From: an uncultured Eubacteriales bacterium
GTDB taxonomy: Bacteria; Bacillota; Clostridia; Oscillospirales; CAG-272
DNA length: 64,000 nucleotides
NCBI GenBank assembly: GCA_934402395.1
Contig: CAKRTQ010000007.1
Span: 1 to 64,000, forward strand
Direction of reading: 5' to 3'
Part shown: positions 5,841-14,242 of the stretch, in pieces
Layout of the letters: every line of letters begins with the position of its first letter
Numbering within the stretch: the first letter of the stretch is position 1
Notes under the pieces: model-generated
The model's database searches: none
The model's input: only the letters and a program-made list of their open reading frames with translations
Told to the model about the DNA's origin: nothing
Position numbers and translations under genes: made by a program

Positions 5841-8564
5841 ATGAAACAACTGACAAACTTTATTGTAAGGAAACGGATTTATATTCTCGTCGTCATGCTC
5901 ATATTGACCGCGGTATGCAGTCTCCTGATACCAAAGGTCAGTGTAAATTCGGATATGAGCAAATATCTGCCGGACGATTCCTCAATGAGGCAGGGGCTTT
6001 CTCATATGGAAAAAGAGTTTCCGGCAGAGGAAGAATCCTATACCATTCGTGTGATGTTCAAGGGGCTCGGCAGCGAGAAAAAGGCGGAAGTAAAGGATGC
6101 ACTTGCCGCAATTGAAAATGTGGACAGCGTGACCTATGACCGGGACAGCAGTGACTACAACAGCGGTGAATATACCCTTTATATTCTAAACACCAAATAC
6201 GGATATGACACCGAGGAGGAAACAGTCATTGAAAAGCAGGTTACAGAAAAATTCTCTGGCTATGAAGTTACTGTAAAAAACGACGATACTTCGGCGCCGG
6301 ATATTCCGCTTTCGGTGTACCTTGCAACGTTCGGAATCATTCTTGTCGTTCTGCTCATCTCCTGCGGCTCATATTTTGAGCCGATACTGTTCCTTCTCAC
6401 AATCGGTATTGCCGTTGTACTGAATCTCGGAACGAATTTCTTTCTCGGAGAGATTTCGGACGTAAGCTTCGGCATTGCGGCGGTACTGCAGCTTGCACTG
6501 TCGATGGACTATTCCATCATTCTGATGAACCGTTACCGGCAGGAGCTGAACAAGGTCGATGACCGCAAAGAGGCGATGGCAAACGCCCTGCGTGCCGCTT
6601 CCGGCTCTATTACAGGCAGTGCCGTAACCACTATCGTCGGACTGTTGGTTCTCATATTTATCAGCTTCAAGATTGGCGCAGACATCGGCATTGTGTTGGC
6701 AAAAGGTGTTGCGTTCAGTATGCTGTGTGTGTTCACCGTCCTTCCGGCGCTTATTTTACTGTCGCATAAGCTGATTGAAAAGACCGAAAAGAAAGAACGG
6801 GCGAAAAAAGCGCATAAGAAAGGTCTTTCGGCGGTGTTGGGCGGTTTCAGCTACCGTTATCGCGGCGTTATCGCGGCACTGTTCATCGTGCTCTTTCTTA
6901 TCACAGGATACCTGCAGTGCGACACGAAAACCGTTTACACTCTTGCCGCAAAGGATCCGATTGCCGATGTTTTTCCAAAGGACAATACAATTGTTCTGCT
7001 TTATGACAATGCGGATGAGGGCAAAATTGCGGATATTGTAGCGGTTTTGCAAAAGAAGGACGATGTAAAGAACATCGTTTCCTATCCCACGACTATAGGC
7101 AAGCAATGTACGGTAAAAGAAATGTCGGAAATGCTCTCGAAGATAGGCGAGAATTTGCAGACTGACGAGAAGCTGCTGAACATCGTTTATTACCACTATC
7201 ATGCAAACGGCAAGACAGAGCCCATGACATTGTCTGATTTCATTGTATTCCTTTCGGATACAGTGGCAATTGATCCGATGCTCTCCGGCTATATAGACGA
7301 AGCTGCCGCGGGACAACTTGCTGTGCTGAAGCCCCTAACCGAAAAAAGCGCCCTGACGGCTCCTATGCCGCCTGCCGCACTCGCGCAGACTCTCGGCATG
7401 GATGCGGAACAGGTGACACAACTCTTTATGCTCCGCTACGAGACGGAATATACGCCGGATAAAACCATGTCGCTTTATGAGTTTGTTTCTTTCTTAACGG
7501 ACAATGTTCTCCCCAAGCCCGAATATGCCGTAATGTTTGACGAAGCAGCAAAGACAACGCTGTACCAGACGAAGGCGATTGCTGACGCTGTAGTCGGCGG
7601 TAAAGAATTCACGGTCAAGGAAATGGCTGAGTTTGTCGGGAAGATAAGCGATAAATTCAACGAGAACACGGTGAAGCTACTATATCTGTACAGCGCAAGC
7701 CTTAAACCGGGAAACGCACAGAACACAATGTCTCCGTGGGCTCTGGTATACCATATTGAAAAGCTGGCTTCCGAGCCGTTGTTTTCCACCCTGTTAACCA
7801 ACGAGCAGAAAGCCGGCATTGCAAATGTGAAGAAGCTTCTCGACGACGGGGTGCAACAACTCAAAGGCAAAGCACATTCCCGACTGACTGTCACGACCAA
7901 ACTGCCGATTGAATCAGAAAAAACCTCGGCATTTGTAAAGGAGATGATCAAGTTATGCGATGAAAAGCTGTCCGGAGAATACCATCTTATCGGTAACAGC
8001 ATTATGGTAGCTGAAATGGAATCCGGATTCGGCAGAGAGCAGCTGATTATCACTCTGCTTACGGCGGCGTCCATTTTCGTCGTGGTTGCTTTGACTTTCC
8101 GTTCGCTCGCCATACCTGCAATTCTCGTACTGATTGTACAGTGTGGTGTGTTCATCACAGTCTCGGCGTTGGGGACGCTAGGCGGCTCAATGTACTATCT
8201 GGCGCTTCTCATTGTCGAATGCATTCTGATGGGAGCAACCATCGACTACGGAATTCTGTTTACAAGCTACTATCGGGAGATGCGGGCAACACTTCCCATC
8301 AAAGAGGCGATTGTTGCCGCTTATAAAGGAAGCCTCCATACCATACTCACCTCCGGCACAATTATGGTACTGATTACTGCCGTAATAGGTCCGCTGTTCG
8401 GCAATCCCACCATTGAGCAGATAGTTCGTACCCTATCGGTTGGATGTGCTTCTGCCATGTTCCTGATCCTATTTGTTTTGCCGGGTATTCTTGCTTTGTG
8501 TGACAGAGTTATAGTCAGAAAAACTAAAGGGAAAAATGCACAAGCACATAGTATATTTTTATAA
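5841..8564 (+). CDS. MMPL-family RND transporter
   Basis: A 907-residue membrane transporter of the MMPL (mycobacterial membrane protein large-like) branch of RND exporters. The start is the ATG at 5841 behind AGAGGTG; an upstream in-frame ATG at 5826 has no site. Layout: first helix ~8-28, extracytoplasmic loop to ~155, a bundle of about five helices (~155-325), a helix near 345-365, a second large loop (~365-735), then a last bundle (~735-890). Sequence marks are SFGIAAVLQLALSMDYSIILMNRY in the first bundle and the parallel VECILMGATIDYGILFTSYYRE in the second; the Asp-Tyr positions are the proton-relay sites of the family. Substrate unknown; lipids, siderophores or drugs are typical. Probably controlled by the divergent TetR. 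Confidence 0.93.
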   Translation: MKQLTNFIVRKRIYILVVMLILTAVCSLLIPKVSVNSDMSKYLPDDSSMRQGLSHMEKEFPAEEESYTIRVMFKGLGSEKKAEVKDALAAIENVDSVTYDRDSSDYNSGEYTLYILNTKYGYDTEEETVIEKQVTEKFSGYEVTVKNDDTSAPDIPLSVYLATFGIILVVLLISCGSYFEPILFLLTIGIAVVLNLGTNFFLGEISDVSFGIAAVLQLALSMDYSIILMNRYRQELNKVDDRKEAMANALRAASGSITGSAVTTIVGLLVLIFISFKIGADIGIVLAKGVAFSMLCVFTVLPALILLSHKLIEKTEKKERAKKAHKKGLSAVLGGFSYRYRGVIAALFIVLFLITGYLQCDTKTVYTLAAKDPIADVFPKDNTIVLLYDNADEGKIADIVAVLQKKDDVKNIVSYPTTIGKQCTVKEMSEMLSKIGENLQTDEKLLNIVYYHYHANGKTEPMTLSDFIVFLSDTVAIDPMLSGYIDEAAAGQLAVLKPLTEKSALTAPMPPAALAQTLGMDAEQVTQLFMLRYETEYTPDKTMSLYEFVSFLTDNVLPKPEYAVMFDEAAKTTLYQTKAIADAVVGGKEFTVKEMAEFVGKISDKFNENTVKLLYLYSASLKPGNAQNTMSPWALVYHIEKLASEPLFSTLLTNEQKAGIANVKKLLDDGVQQLKGKAHSRLTVTTKLPIESEKTSAFVKEMIKLCDEKLSGEYHLIGNSIMVAEMESGFGREQLIITLLTAASIFVVVALTFRSLAIPAILVLIVQCGVFITVSALGTLGGSMYYLALLIVECILMGATIDYGILFTSYYREMRATLPIKEAIVAAYKGSLHTILTSGTIMVLITAVIGPLFGNPTIEQIVRTLSVGCASAMFLILFVLPGILALCDRVIVRKTKGKNAQAHSIFL

Positions 8565-8644
8565 CAGCAGAGATAAATTACGCAGGCAAGTATATACGGA
8601 AAACAACTGACTTTCGACTGTTGAAAACCAAAAAACAATCCAAG

Positions 8645-8690
8645 AGTGCCGCCGACTCATACATTATTGCGGGTCGGCGGCACTTTCTTT
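8645..8690 (+). terminator. terminator after the MMPL transporter
   Basis: A 12-bp perfect stem, AGTGCCGCCGAC / GTCGGCGGCACT, with a 16-nt loop and a following TTTCTTT. It lies 80 bp past the transporter stop and upstream of the 3' end of the opposing broken surface gene. Confidence 0.8.
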
Positions 8691-8784
8691 GCCTTATGGA
8701 TTACATTTTTTGCATGGATCGTAGCACAAGACCTCCGATTAGCCGTAGGTCTTGCAGCCTTTTAAATTCGAACAGTCATCCGAA

Positions 8785-9183
8785 TTAAATTAGTTTTTTC
8801 TTCATTACAATCGCCGCAACAAGCGAAACAATATTCCAAAGAAGAGACACCCCGGAAAGAGAAACTGCTGCGGTTGCAAGAGGCTTGGAAACACTGACTT
8901 TATCGCTGATCGCGGAAATGTTGCCGGCGTTCAGCGTTGTGTTGTCGGTCAGGGTTATTATCAGGTTTCCACCGTCGTCAATGCGGCATCCTTTAATACC
9001 GAGACCGTCTTTTCCGTCCTTGCCATCTTTGCCATTGGCACCATCTTTACCATTGACACCATCTTTCCCGTCCGTTCCGACGATTTTTCCGAGATTGGTT
9101 ATAACTCCGTCGGTAAAGGTAAGGATAAGATTACCGTCTGCGTCGATATGAGCGGACTTGATTCCGGTAGGAGGGCTTTTGGT
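8785..9183 (-). pseudogene. 5'-truncated collagen-like surface protein (C-terminal remnant)
   Basis: An open minus-strand frame between a stop at 9184-9186 and TAA at 8785-8787 with no usable start codon. It translates to an adhesin-like C-terminus: DADGNLILTFTDGVITNLGK, then a collagen-like Gly-X-Y run of GKDG/GAN/GVN units (about nine triplets, bases ~9000-9072), a second copy of the DDGGNLIITLTDNTTLNAGN-type module, then a membrane helix (SLSGVSLLWNIVSLVAAIVM) and a KKK tail. The module-collagen-module-anchor plan is that of clostridial surface or exosporium-like proteins. The N-terminus is missing and the break lies next to the tRNA-Asn terminator, so this looks like a deletion or integration junction. 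Confidence 0.75.
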
Positions 9184-9205
9184 TCAACGGCAAAAGCCTT
9201 TCCGG

Positions 9206-9274
9206 AACCACCCGCTTAGCGGGTGGTTTTCTTGATACAAGAAAACCACCCCGAAAATCGATGTTTTCGGGGTG
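9206..9274. terminator. three overlapping palindromes downstream of tRNA-Asn
   Basis: Hairpin A (9206-9228): AACCACCCGCT / AGCGGGTGGTT. Hairpin B (9221-9251): GGGTGGTTTTCTTG / CAAGAAAACCACCC, 14 perfect pairs, loop ATA. Hairpin C (9247-9274): CACCCCGAAAA / TTTTCGGGGTG, loop TCGATG. A and B share bases, as do B and C, so B excludes A and C. On the tRNA strand C comes first and is followed by GGTTTTC, making it the likely tRNA terminator. Confidence 0.75.
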
Positions 9275-9281
9275 TTTTTGG

Positions 9282-9355
9282 CTCCCCCTGTTGGGCTCGA
9301 ACCAACGACATCGTGATTAACAGTCACGAGTTCTACCGACTGAGCTAAGGAGGAA
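9282..9355 (-). tRNA. tRNA-Asn (anticodon GTT)
   Basis: On the minus strand the sequence begins TCCTCCTTAGCTCAG and ends AGGGGGA followed by discriminator G and an encoded CCA at 9279-9281. The acceptor arms TCCTCCT and AGGGGGA pair (one G-U). The D-arm has AGCTCAGTCGGTAGAAC, the anticodon loop CTGTTAA gives anticodon GTT (Asn), and the T-loop GGTTCGAGCCC is canonical. It is the only tRNA I find in the window. Its 3' end faces the left-hand block that has different gene content. Confidence 0.95.
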
Positions 9356-9498
9356 TGTGGTGGAACTGCACAAAAATCGGTTCCGAATTTGTGGGTTTCC
9401 CACACTAACTCGTGGGCACAAAGCGATATATTCGCTCTGCCGCGCTGGACGGCAAAAATAATTTATGCAAATAACTTATTAATATATCAAAAAAGCTA

Positions 9499-9527
9499 TT
9501 GCATTTATCCGCCGCGCGTGGTATAAT
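9499..9527 (+). promoter_or_regulatory. promoter of the TetR gene at 9571
   Basis: TTGCAT (9499-9504), a 17-bp spacer and TATAAT (9522-9527), followed 44 bp later by the start codon with a GGAGG site at about 9555-9559. Confidence 0.8.
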
Positions 9528-9570
9528 TGAATCATAATCCAAACAGAAATCAGGATGGAGGAAAAAGGAA

Positions 9571-10296
9571 ATGGCGCGTAGATATGACAGTGCAGACTCC
9601 AAAAGGAGGATCACATCGGCGTGTGTACGCTTATTCATCGAAAAAGGCTACCGCGAAACAAAAATGACCGACATTCTGTCGGCGGCGGATGTATCATCCG
9701 GCACTTTTCAGAATATTTTTCACACCAAGGACGGCGTGCTTGAAGAGCTTGTCCACTTTATGTTCTCAGGACAGTTCGGTGCAGCCAAGGACACCCTGCG
9801 CCTCAGCGAACAGCTCGGCGAGGACCTTAAAAACGACCCCGTGCTGCTTTACGCAGTTGAAACATCTATCCAGCTCACGCTTGCAGAGGTGAACGAAAAC
9901 CTGCGCGAGGTGTACGTTGAGGCATACACGCAGCCCAGAATAGCGGAGATCATCTACCGCAAGACAAAAGATGAGCTTTACAGGATATTCGGCTCTTATC
10001 TGCCGGAGTGCAGCCAAAGTGACTTTTATGAGCTTGAAATCGGTACGGCGGGCATCATGCGCGGATATATGTCCCGCCCCTGCGATATGTATTTCCCGCT
10101 CAAAAGAAAGCTCAGGCGCTTTTTGAGCCTCGCGCTCTCGGCGTACAAGGTCCCCGATGAGAAGCAGGCGGCGATACAGGAATTCATTGCAAACGCCGAT
10201 ATGACGGCAATTGCAAACGGCGTCATGCAGGAGCTTTTCCGCGCCCTTGCCATGAGGTTTGAATTCACACTCTCGGACGAGACGCTCAAAAAATAA
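9571..10296 (+). CDS. TetR/AcrR-family transcriptional regulator
   Basis: A 241-residue regulator. The TetR_N helix-turn-helix covers residues ~8-55 (SKRRITSACVRLFIEKGYRE, ILSAADVSSGTFQNIFHTKDG). The remaining ~180 residues are helical with no recognisable ligand motif, and the domain is longer than in the TetR protein at 5131. It lies 77 bp upstream of, and on the same strand as, the first giant secreted protein with no obvious terminator between, so it may be co-transcribed with it or control it (inference). Ribosome binding site GGATGGAGG, start ATG at 9571. Confidence 0.9.
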   Translation: MARRYDSADSKRRITSACVRLFIEKGYRETKMTDILSAADVSSGTFQNIFHTKDGVLEELVHFMFSGQFGAAKDTLRLSEQLGEDLKNDPVLLYAVETSIQLTLAEVNENLREVYVEAYTQPRIAEIIYRKTKDELYRIFGSYLPECSQSDFYELEIGTAGIMRGYMSRPCDMYFPLKRKLRRFLSLALSAYKVPDEKQAAIQEFIANADMTAIANGVMQELFRALAMRFEFTLSDETLKK

Positions 10297-10373
10297 AATA
10301 TCATCCCCGCTGTTACGTCCCATATAATTATTATTATTGAAGAAAAATAAGATATAAAAACGGAGGAAACATA

Positions 10374-13300
10374 ATGAAAAAGCTTATTTCGGGTATTCTT
10401 TTCATGCTCTGCATCATCGGATTGACGGTCCTGAACGCTTCGGCGGCAGAGGTAAGCGCAACGGTAAACGGCATTCCCGTCCCGGACGGCGGCGGCAGCA
10501 TTACCGGAACCGGAATTTCAGGGAGCGTCAGCTTTGACGCCGCAACAAAAACGTTGACGCTCGAGACCGCCACCATAACCGTGGCGGACGGACAAACGGC
10601 AATAAACATAACGAGCGGCGTGGATACGATCCTTCTCAAAGGCTCCAATGAGATAAAATGGGTTGACGAGAGCACCCAAAGCGGCAATTTATATGCCATC
10701 ACAGCCACAGCTCTTGTCATAAAGGGTCAAAGCCGCGCCGACAGCCTTAAGATCACTCTCCCCGGCACAACATCGACCAAGGCATACGCGATCAACCTGA
10801 GTGCAGCAAGTGAGATAAAGGACTGCTCGATGGATATCACCGTTCTGGGCGTCACCGGTAACAGCGGCGACTGTGTTGCCGTCCGCGTAGCCGGCGGAGA
10901 TCTTGCGGTAAAAAATGCATCTCTCGATCTTACCGTGGGCAAAGACGGTCAGGGCACTGTGCAGGCTACGCCGCAAGGAGCATGCATTTATACCTCTCAC
11001 GGTCTTACCGTTGAAGGCTCGAATATCGATGCGGGACTCTACTCATCGGTCGGCGGAGATTATTTTGCCGCTATTCAGGGCGCGACCGGCATCAGCTGCA
11101 CAAACAGTGTGATCCATACCGAGGCATATGCCGCCTCTACCGCAAAAGCACTGAAAATAGATTTCGCTACTGCCATTAACATAAAGAACTGCGTGCTGGT
11201 CGCAAAAAGCGATATGTGGTCATTGTGTGTAGGTGGCGTTATGGGCGCGGATATCGTTGCCGAAAACAGCACTGTTGAGCTTGACGGCAAGGTGTTGAAC
11301 GCTAAGATAAAATCCCTCACCGGTCACTCAGCGGTAATATGCACCGACAAAGACGGAAACGTTACCACCTACAAGCCGGGCGATACCATCGGCTATATCG
11401 GCAGCTATAAGAAGATACTTATCAGCAAAGCCCACAGCCACTGCGTATGCGGCGGCAATGCCGGCACCCCCGGTCATACGTCCCACAAAGATGAGACGTG
11501 GATCATGTGGACGTCAAGAGATTCGCTTCCGACCGAACCGGGCAACTACTGCCTTATTGGCGGCGTGACAGTTGCTTCCGACTGGAAGATCGGCAATGAC
11601 ATAAAACTCTGCCTGAACGGAAAAACCGTTACGTTTACACGCGGCGGTGTAAAGATCTCTTCCGGTTCGCTCGTCATAACCGATTGCGGCAATACCGGAA
11701 AGATGATATTTGCCGAAACCGGTGTGGAGGTGCAGGGAAAATGCAATATATCTCTCTTCGGCGGAACGCTGAAGGGTAGTTCCGCATTGGGTGATTATCC
11801 CGTCAAAAACGGCATTGAAGTCGCCGACGGCGTAAACGGAGTGAACATCACACTTTACGGCGGTGTTATCGAGGACTTCGGACGCGGCATATTACTCGGA
11901 AAAAGCAATACTCTCAACATTAACGGCGGAACGATAAGAAATTGCCGCTCAAGGCGTTTCGGCGGCGGTGTTTATGCCGTTAACGGCTCGACCGTTGTCC
12001 TTGCGGGCGGTAAGATCGAGGGCTGCCGCGCTTCCTGCGGCGGCGGCATCGACGCAGAGAATGCATCGCTTACGCTCCTCGGCGGCACGATCGAAAACTG
12101 CCACGCCTCCGACGGCGGAGCAGTCTATGTATCGAGATGCAGTGTATTCAAAATGTCCGGCACTACGATCAGAAATTGCACCTCCGCAGGAAGCGGCGGC
12201 GGACTCCACATCTTTGAGACCGAATTTGAAATGAGCGGCGGGATCATCACCGGCTGTTCAAATTATTACGAATCACCTCAAGGCAGGCTTGAGGATGTTC
12301 GGTCGGTCGGAGTGGATCTCAACAAATCCACGCTGAAGGCATTGGGCGGCAGGATAGAAAATACCGTTTGTATTACTTATGACTCGCGTATTATCGGAAA
12401 GCCGTCCGGCGGTACGGTTTTCACCGATGCGGTCTACAGCGGATACACTGCGGGAGCCTCGGAAAATCTGAAGTATGAGGGCAACGGCAGAATGATAACC
12501 GAATACCCCGTGTATTATTACGAATACGGCGGGACCAGTCTGTATTTCAACAGCGAAAACTGCGGCGACGTGTTCGGCGACGGTACGTTGTCATACGACC
12601 ATTCCACCAAGACTGTAACGCTCAAAAACGCAGTGCTCAGCGGTAACTACACTATAAGAGCGATAGGCACCCCCAGCGACGCGCGGCCGGTCACTATCAA
12701 CCTTATAGGCAATAATAAGATCGCAGAGGCAACGTATGAAAAATACCCCTCAGCATCATCTGTCGACATTATCTTCAATGGCACCGGTTCGCTGAAAACG
12801 CATAAGCTGTGGGTGTGGAAAGGAACAACTATCACTGTTAACGGCGGAAACATAACCATCGACAGCAGAGGCACAGATGGCGGAGCTTTCGGAAGAAACT
12901 CAAGCAAGCTGGTGATCAACGGCGGTACTCTTACTCTCATTGATGATGACATGGTGATAGAAGGCAACACAGCCGTTACCGTTGCCGATGATATGCATGT
13001 CGTTGCCGGCGGCTCTGCCAACGGCTCGGATGCGGTAGAAATTGATGATGATTCCTACAAGGGCAAGGCTTACGCCCGCTTTGAAAAAAAGCCCTCCGAT
13101 GTGACATACGCTCCGGGCAAAGGAGGCATCGGAACGGCAGTGGTCGTGAAAAAAACCTATGACATCGACCTTACGCTTGCGGGCGCGCTCTTCACCCGCA
13201 CGGGCTACACGCAGACCGGCTGGGCAACGACCGACGGCGGCGGGAAGGTCTACGACCTCGGCGGAACATACACCGCAAACGAGGCAGTGACTCTCTATCC

Positions 13301-14081
13301 CGTATGGACTATAAACAAATACACCATCACCTTCGATACGGATGGCGGAAGCGCGGTCGCGCCCATCACGCAGGACTACGGCACGGCAGTGACGGCGCCG
13401 GCAGATCCCGCAAAGGTTGGTTACATCTTCGCGGGCTGGGACTGCGAGATCCCCACGAGCATGCCCGCCCAAGACCTGACGATAAAGGCAAAATGGACCG
13501 CCTGCGATCACTCGGGGAACAAAAACACTGTCACCTGTGCGAAGGACGAGAACTGCTCGGTATGCGGAGCGGTGCTTCCCGCACTGCCGCACACGCCGTA
13601 CCCGGACGACCGCGACTGCTCGACAAAGGTGCGCTGCATGAAATGCGGCAACACGGTGATACCCGCAAAGGAACACGTATTCGCGGGAATGTGGTACAGC
13701 GATGAGACGCACCACTGGAAGTACTGCCAGAACGACGGCTGCTTCGTGCGCGAGTATGTATGGGATCACGAGTGGAGAGACGTTCCCGCCAAGGCTGCGA
13801 CCGAGAGCGAGGACGGCTACACCGCGCACCGCGTGTGCACGGTATGCGGCAAGCGCGACGCATCCTACCGCGTGCTCAGGTGGTCGCTGCGCGGAGACGT
13901 GGACCGCAACGGCAAGGTAGACAGCGAGGACGCGATTTATCTTCTCAAGAATGTACTGCTCGGCGACAAATATCCGATCGACCAGTCCGGCGATATGAAC
14001 GGCGACGGTAAAGCCGACAGCGCAGACGCCGTTTACCTCCTCAAACACGTATTCTTCGCGGAAAAATATCCGCTCAAATAA
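10374..14081 (+). CDS. giant secreted beta-helix protein with InlB-like repeats and C-terminal dockerin
   Basis: 1235 residues. A Sec signal peptide (residues 1-~24, ending NASA-AE) is followed by right-handed beta-helix modules full of GGxxxxxxG/NGGT repeats (~25-340 and ~400-900; for example GGTIENCHASDGGAVYVSRC). A cysteine-containing linker module (HCVCGG...GH, ending DIKLCLNGKTVTF) lies at ~352-425. Residues ~915-1040 hold Listeria/Bacteroides (InlB B-type) repeats (TGYTQTGWATTDGG, YPVW, GYIFAGWD). Paired CxxCG modules fill ~1042-1165. The end is a type I dockerin-like pair of Ca-binding loops (DVDRNGKVDSEDAIYLLKNV and DMNGDGKADSADAVYLLKHV). No catalytic domain is apparent, so an adhesin or structural surface role is likely. 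RBS CGGAGG at about 10362-10367. Confidence 0.85.
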   Translation: MKKLISGILFMLCIIGLTVLNASAAEVSATVNGIPVPDGGGSITGTGISGSVSFDAATKTLTLETATITVADGQTAINITSGVDTILLKGSNEIKWVDESTQSGNLYAITATALVIKGQSRADSLKITLPGTTSTKAYAINLSAASEIKDCSMDITVLGVTGNSGDCVAVRVAGGDLAVKNASLDLTVGKDGQGTVQATPQGACIYTSHGLTVEGSNIDAGLYSSVGGDYFAAIQGATGISCTNSVIHTEAYAASTAKALKIDFATAINIKNCVLVAKSDMWSLCVGGVMGADIVAENSTVELDGKVLNAKIKSLTGHSAVICTDKDGNVTTYKPGDTIGYIGSYKKILISKAHSHCVCGGNAGTPGHTSHKDETWIMWTSRDSLPTEPGNYCLIGGVTVASDWKIGNDIKLCLNGKTVTFTRGGVKISSGSLVITDCGNTGKMIFAETGVEVQGKCNISLFGGTLKGSSALGDYPVKNGIEVADGVNGVNITLYGGVIEDFGRGILLGKSNTLNINGGTIRNCRSRRFGGGVYAVNGSTVVLAGGKIEGCRASCGGGIDAENASLTLLGGTIENCHASDGGAVYVSRCSVFKMSGTTIRNCTSAGSGGGLHIFETEFEMSGGIITGCSNYYESPQGRLEDVRSVGVDLNKSTLKALGGRIENTVCITYDSRIIGKPSGGTVFTDAVYSGYTAGASENLKYEGNGRMITEYPVYYYEYGGTSLYFNSENCGDVFGDGTLSYDHSTKTVTLKNAVLSGNYTIRAIGTPSDARPVTINLIGNNKIAEATYEKYPSASSVDIIFNGTGSLKTHKLWVWKGTTITVNGGNITIDSRGTDGGAFGRNSSKLVINGGTLTLIDDDMVIEGNTAVTVADDMHVVAGGSANGSDAVEIDDDSYKGKAYARFEKKPSDVTYAPGKGGIGTAVVVKKTYDIDLTLAGALFTRTGYTQTGWATTDGGGKVYDLGGTYTANEAVTLYPVWTINKYTITFDTDGGSAVAPITQDYGTAVTAPADPAKVGYIFAGWDCEIPTSMPAQDLTIKAKWTACDHSGNKNTVTCAKDENCSVCGAVLPALPHTPYPDDRDCSTKVRCMKCGNTVIPAKEHVFAGMWYSDETHHWKYCQNDGCFVREYVWDHEWRDVPAKAATESEDGYTAHRVCTVCGKRDASYRVLRWSLRGDVDRNGKVDSEDAIYLLKNVLLGDKYPIDQSGDMNGDGKADSADAVYLLKHVFFAEKYPLK
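13498..14081 (+). repeat. 3' repeat, copy 1 (CxxCG modules plus dockerin)
   Basis: By eye this segment matches 18318-18901 with about six mismatches, five of them silent, and from about 13678 to the stop codon I see none. The match starts in the codons before the CDHSGNKN motif and stops exactly at the stop codon. Confidence 0.9.
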
Positions 14082-14090
14082 GACCTTTCT

Positions 14091-14117
14091 GGGCTGCCGC
14101 GCAATGCGCGGCAGCCC
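14091..14117 (+). terminator. terminator after the first giant surface protein
   Basis: Perfect GC-rich stem GGGCTGCCGCGC / GCGCGGCAGCCC, loop AAT, 10 bp after the stop. The following tract (GGAAAAACAATTC) is poor in T, so efficiency is uncertain. Confidence 0.6.
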
Positions 14118-14141
14118 GGAAAAACAATTCACATAAATGTA

Positions 14142-14170
14142 TAGACATTTTTCGCGTTGTATGATATAAT
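14142..14170 (+). promoter_or_regulatory. promoter of the second giant surface protein
   Basis: TAGACA (14142-14147), a 17-bp spacer and TATAAT (14165-14170). The start codon follows at 14243 after GGAGGAG, so this gene has its own promoter. Confidence 0.8.
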
Positions 14171-14242
14171 AGGGACGAAACCAATTTTGGCGTGTGCCGG
14201 AGTCCCGCGCACCGCTCACCCACCACACACGGAGGAGCTCCA

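Noticed and set aside
9000..9072. Short tandem units resembling a CRISPR or minisatellite
   Set aside because: The 9/18-bp periodicity encodes Gly-Lys-Asp-Gly collagen-like triplets in frame; there are no spacers and no cas genes in the window.
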